Of a stretch of 8,150 bases of DNA, positions 6,242-8,150 are shown in pieces. This stretch comes from Polynucleobacter meluiroseus. GTDB taxonomy: Bacteria > Pseudomonadota > Gammaproteobacteria > Burkholderiales > Burkholderiaceae. The notes beneath the pieces were generated by a model, which saw only the letters and a list, made by a program, of their open reading frames with translations, had not been told where the DNA came from and did not search any database. Location of the stretch: NCBI GenBank assembly GCA_943329505.2, contig CALQED020000043.1:1-8150 (forward strand), written 5' to 3'. The first letter of the stretch is position 1. Every line of letters starts with the position of its first letter. The position numbers and the translations under genes were made by a program.

Positions 6242-7039
6242 ATGATTGAGCTTCGCCAAGCCTCCCTTGAAATACTGGCGAGCACAGATGTGCAAATCAA
6301 GGTCAGTCGAGTATTTGAATTATTCGATGATTATCAACAAGGGTGTGTGCGCCTCAATACCACTGCAGTATTGAATTCTCAATATCTTGATTTACCTGGG
6401 CGACCTATCAAACCAGGCCTGATTCCTCCTTTACAGGTGCCCAAAAGGAAAATGGATAGCGTTGAGGGTAGAGCGGCTTTATTACACTCACTAGCTCACA
6501 TTGAATTTAATGCGATTAATCTTGCTTTAGATGCTATTTGGCGTTTCCCTGATATGCCCAAGCAATACTATGAAGATTGGTTGAGGGTGGCTAAAGAAGA
6601 GACTTACCATTTCACTTTGATTAATGATCATATTCAGTTGCTGGGATTTACCTACGGTGATTTTCTGGCACACAACAGCTTATGGGAGATGGTGGAGAGA
6701 ACACAAGATGCTGCGATTGCTAGGATGGCGCTGGTGCCTCGAACCATGGAGGCCAGGGGCTTAGATGCTGTTCCCATGATTTGTGACCGTTTTAAACAGG
6801 TCAAAGAAGAGGGCGCAGTCAAAATTTTAGAGATTATTCTTCGAGATGAAATTGGACATGTTGCTATCGGCAACTATTGGTTCAATTTCTTGTGCACAAA
6901 AGATCGTCTTTCGCCAATCTCAACCTATCGAGAGCTAGCAAAAAAGTACTCTGCACCGAAATTACGAGGCCCATTTAATATGGAGGCGCGTAAGCAAGCA
7001 GGCTTTACTGCCGAAGAATTGAGTGAACTTGGAACATAG
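6242..7039 (+). CDS. DUF455 family ferritin-like protein
   Basis: The 265-residue protein matches the uncharacterised ferritin-like DUF455 family. The motif order is PGRPIKPGL (52-60), GRAALLHSLAHIE (76-88), DWLRVAKEETYHF (112-124), LGFTYGDFLAHNSLW (134-148), LVPRTMEARGLD (164-175) and RDEIGHVAIGNYWF (201-214). Candidate di-metal ligands of a four-helix ferritin-like site are all present: E88, E120 with H123, E170, and E203 with H206. No signal peptide is seen, so it is cytoplasmic. The biochemical function of the family is not established; a di-iron oxidase or hydroxylase role is only an inference from the fold. The ATG at 6242 has just a weak TGGA in front. The frame is open back to about 6185 but contains no upstream ATG, GTG or TTG. 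It lies 35 bp after the Bug gene and 28 bp before the lipoprotein gene. Confidence 0.9.
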   Translation: MIELRQASLEILASTDVQIKVSRVFELFDDYQQGCVRLNTTAVLNSQYLDLPGRPIKPGLIPPLQVPKRKMDSVEGRAALLHSLAHIEFNAINLALDAIWRFPDMPKQYYEDWLRVAKEETYHFTLINDHIQLLGFTYGDFLAHNSLWEMVERTQDAAIARMALVPRTMEARGLDAVPMICDRFKQVKEEGAVKILEIILRDEIGHVAIGNYWFNFLCTKDRLSPISTYRELAKKYSAPKLRGPFNMEARKQAGFTAEELSELGT

Positions 7040-7067
7040 TCAAAATACATCATTATTTGGAGGTTAA

Positions 7068-7769
7068 ATGAATTTATCTCGTCGCACATTCATTGCTTCA
7101 GCCGCATTGCTACCCATCGCATGCGGAACTCCTTTGGGGTATGAGCGTGGTACACCAGTAGCACAACCAAACCCAATACCGGCTACTCGAGGGCCGCAAG
7201 TAGGTCAAGAGTGGACCTATATGAAGCGCAATATGTTTAATGGCAAGAATTTAGGACTCATCACTGAGCGCGTTGCCAGTATTGGCTCGACGATTGTGAT
7301 TGAGCGCTCTGATGAAAGTGGCGATAAACTCGCTAGCGAAATTCAGGGTCCCTGGGGCATGGTACTCACAGACACCCAATGGCCAAGAGTATTAACCTTC
7401 AATCCTGCGATACCGCTATGGCCACAAGAGCTCGCTGCGACATGGAATAAGCAATCGGTAAGCAAATATAAACTGGCTGGGTATCCAGATACTGCCTATG
7501 GATGGCAAGAATATATGAGTGCACATGGTTGGGAGCAAGTTACGGTACCGGCTGGAACATTTTTGACCTTGCGATATCAGAGTTTGATTAATTACGAGAG
7601 CAATGATGATAATAAAGTCAATTGCATTCGTAAACAAACCGTTTGGTTTGCTCCCAGTATTGGTCGTTGGGTTGCTCGTGAATCCTCTGGCTCATATCAG
7701 ATTCAGGGGATATTGGGAACACCAAATTTGGAAGATAGCTTTCAATGGCAATTGACTTCTTACAAGTAA
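7068..7769 (+). CDS. Probable Tat-exported lipoprotein of unknown function, first of a tandem pair
   Basis: The 233-residue product begins with SRRTFIA (4-10), which fits a twin-arginine signal, then a hydrophobic stretch and C19 in LLPIAC. That is a usable but imperfect lipobox, with proline at -3. A proline-rich linker (about 29-43) leads into the mature domain, which opens with PQVGQEWTY (43-51). The C-terminal half has VTVPAGTF (158-165) and VWFAPSIGRWVARE (192-205), a pattern seen in DUF3108-like and other beta-rich envelope proteins. I do not recognise a specific family or function. It is probably anchored in the cell envelope after export in a folded state. A strong GGAGG (7059-7063) lies 4 nt before the ATG. 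The following gene is a paralogue that overlaps its 3' end. Confidence 0.8.
   Translation: MNLSRRTFIASAALLPIACGTPLGYERGTPVAQPNPIPATRGPQVGQEWTYMKRNMFNGKNLGLITERVASIGSTIVIERSDESGDKLASEIQGPWGMVLTDTQWPRVLTFNPAIPLWPQELAATWNKQSVSKYKLAGYPDTAYGWQEYMSAHGWEQVTVPAGTFLTLRYQSLINYESNDDNKVNCIRKQTVWFAPSIGRWVARESSGSYQIQGILGTPNLEDSFQWQLTSYK
7730..7734 (+). promoter_or_regulatory. Candidate Shine-Dalgarno for the overlapping second lipoprotein gene
   Basis: GGAAG inside the coding region of the first lipoprotein lies 10 nt before the ATG at 7745. No other in-frame ATG, GTG or TTG gives a complete signal peptide, so it supports a start overlapping the upstream gene and suggests translational coupling. Confidence 0.45.
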
Positions 7770-8150
7770 ACCTGTGTCGTAAATTATGTATCGCGATCCT
7801 GCCGATATTTTTGGCGGCTTGCATTTCTTCCCAGCCATTTCCTGAAGGTGCCGTAGTTCCTCAACCGCTATCACCACCAATGGTGCGTGCACCAAAGGTA
7901 GGGCAAGAGTGGGTGTATCAAGTTCGCAATGTATTTAATCAAGAAATTATTGACACTGTGACAGAGAGAGTGGTCTCAGTTGGTAATGAAGTTCTGATTG
8001 CTAGATCAGGAATGAAAGCAGGGCCACTCCTTGATGAAGTTCAGTCACCTTGGGGCTTTATTTTGCAAGATCCCCATTGGAGCCCACCTCAAAAGTTTAT
8101 CAAGGCAATTCCGTTATGGCCTGAGCAACTTCAAGTAGGTTGGAAACAGT
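7745..8150 (+). CDS. Lipoprotein paralogous to the upstream gene (3' end outside window)
   Basis: An open frame starts at ATG 7745, overlapping the last 25 bp of the preceding gene, and runs off the right edge after 135 full codons. The N-terminus is a clean lipoprotein signal: R12-K13, a hydrophobic core at 14-23, then LAAC with C26 as the lipidated cysteine. It lacks the twin-arginine motif, so Sec export is likely, unlike its neighbour. From P50 it aligns with the upstream protein almost without gaps: PKVGQEWVY against PQVGQEWTY, then RN.FN, TERV, SPWG against GPWG, and AIPLWP in both. By hand about 37 of 80 positions are identical, so the two are tandem duplicates that have diverged. Its role is unknown, like that of its paralogue. 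The C-terminal domain is not visible. Confidence 0.85.
   Translation, partial: MAIDFLQVNLCRKLCIAILPIFLAACISSQPFPEGAVVPQPLSPPMVRAPKVGQEWVYQVRNVFNQEIIDTVTERVVSVGNEVLIARSGMKAGPLLDEVQSPWGFILQDPHWSPPQKFIKAIPLWPEQLQVGWKQ

Noticed and set aside
7618..7895. Antisense open frames across the junction of the two lipoprotein genes
   Set aside because: The plus-strand frames here have clear paralogy and lipoprotein signals; the antisense frames have neither.
1..8150. CRISPR arrays, insertion sequences, tRNA or rRNA genes
   Set aside because: Reading through the window showed no regularly spaced repeats, transposase-like frames, terminal repeats or tRNA-like cloverleaf sequence.

Overview
The window looks like a piece of a betaproteobacterial chromosome of the order Burkholderiales. 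The main reasons are two periplasmic binding proteins of the Bug (TctC) family, a family greatly expanded in that order, and a CoA-transferase/crotonase/lyase catabolic cassette of the kind common there. The base composition appears only moderate (somewhat AT-leaning by eye, not computed) and the intergenic gaps are short. That fits a small-genome freshwater Burkholderiaceae such as Polynucleobacter better than the GC-rich Cupriavidus or Bordetella, but the genus is an inference.

Layout. From the left there is the tail of an unidentified membrane protein (ends at 86) and a TspO/MBR-family membrane protein (154-627, + strand). Converging on it is a compact minus-strand block that reads, in transcription order, HMG-CoA-lyase-like enzyme (4902-3808), class III CoA-transferase (3791-2574, TTG start), enoyl-CoA hydratase/isomerase (2544-1756) and a Bug binding protein (1715-717). 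Gaps are 16-40 bp, so this is probably one operon. A 320-bp divergent intergenic region (4903-5222) separates it from a plus-strand series: a second, more divergent Bug protein (5223-6206), a DUF455 ferritin-like protein (6242-7039), a probable Tat-exported lipoprotein (7068-7769) and its tandem paralogue, which starts inside the end of the previous gene at 7745 and runs off the window.

How the genes may work together. The minus-strand block reads as an uptake-and-degradation cassette. The Bug protein would capture a carboxylate in the periplasm, the CoA-transferase would make its CoA thioester, the crotonase would hydrate (or isomerise) it, and the DRE-TIM lyase would cleave the 3-hydroxyacyl-CoA to acetyl-CoA or a related acyl-CoA plus a keto acid. 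A branched dicarboxylate of the methylglutaconate/3-hydroxy-3-methylglutarate or itaconate/citramalate type would fit this chemistry, but the real substrate cannot be read from the sequence. By-eye alignment suggests that the lyase differs from true HMG-CoA lyase at two active-site positions, so a related but different substrate is likely. No TctA/TctB membrane subunits and no transcriptional regulator are visible. The ferritin-like and lipoprotein genes have no evident link to the cassette.

I see no RNA genes, insertion sequences, CRISPR arrays or convincing intrinsic terminators.
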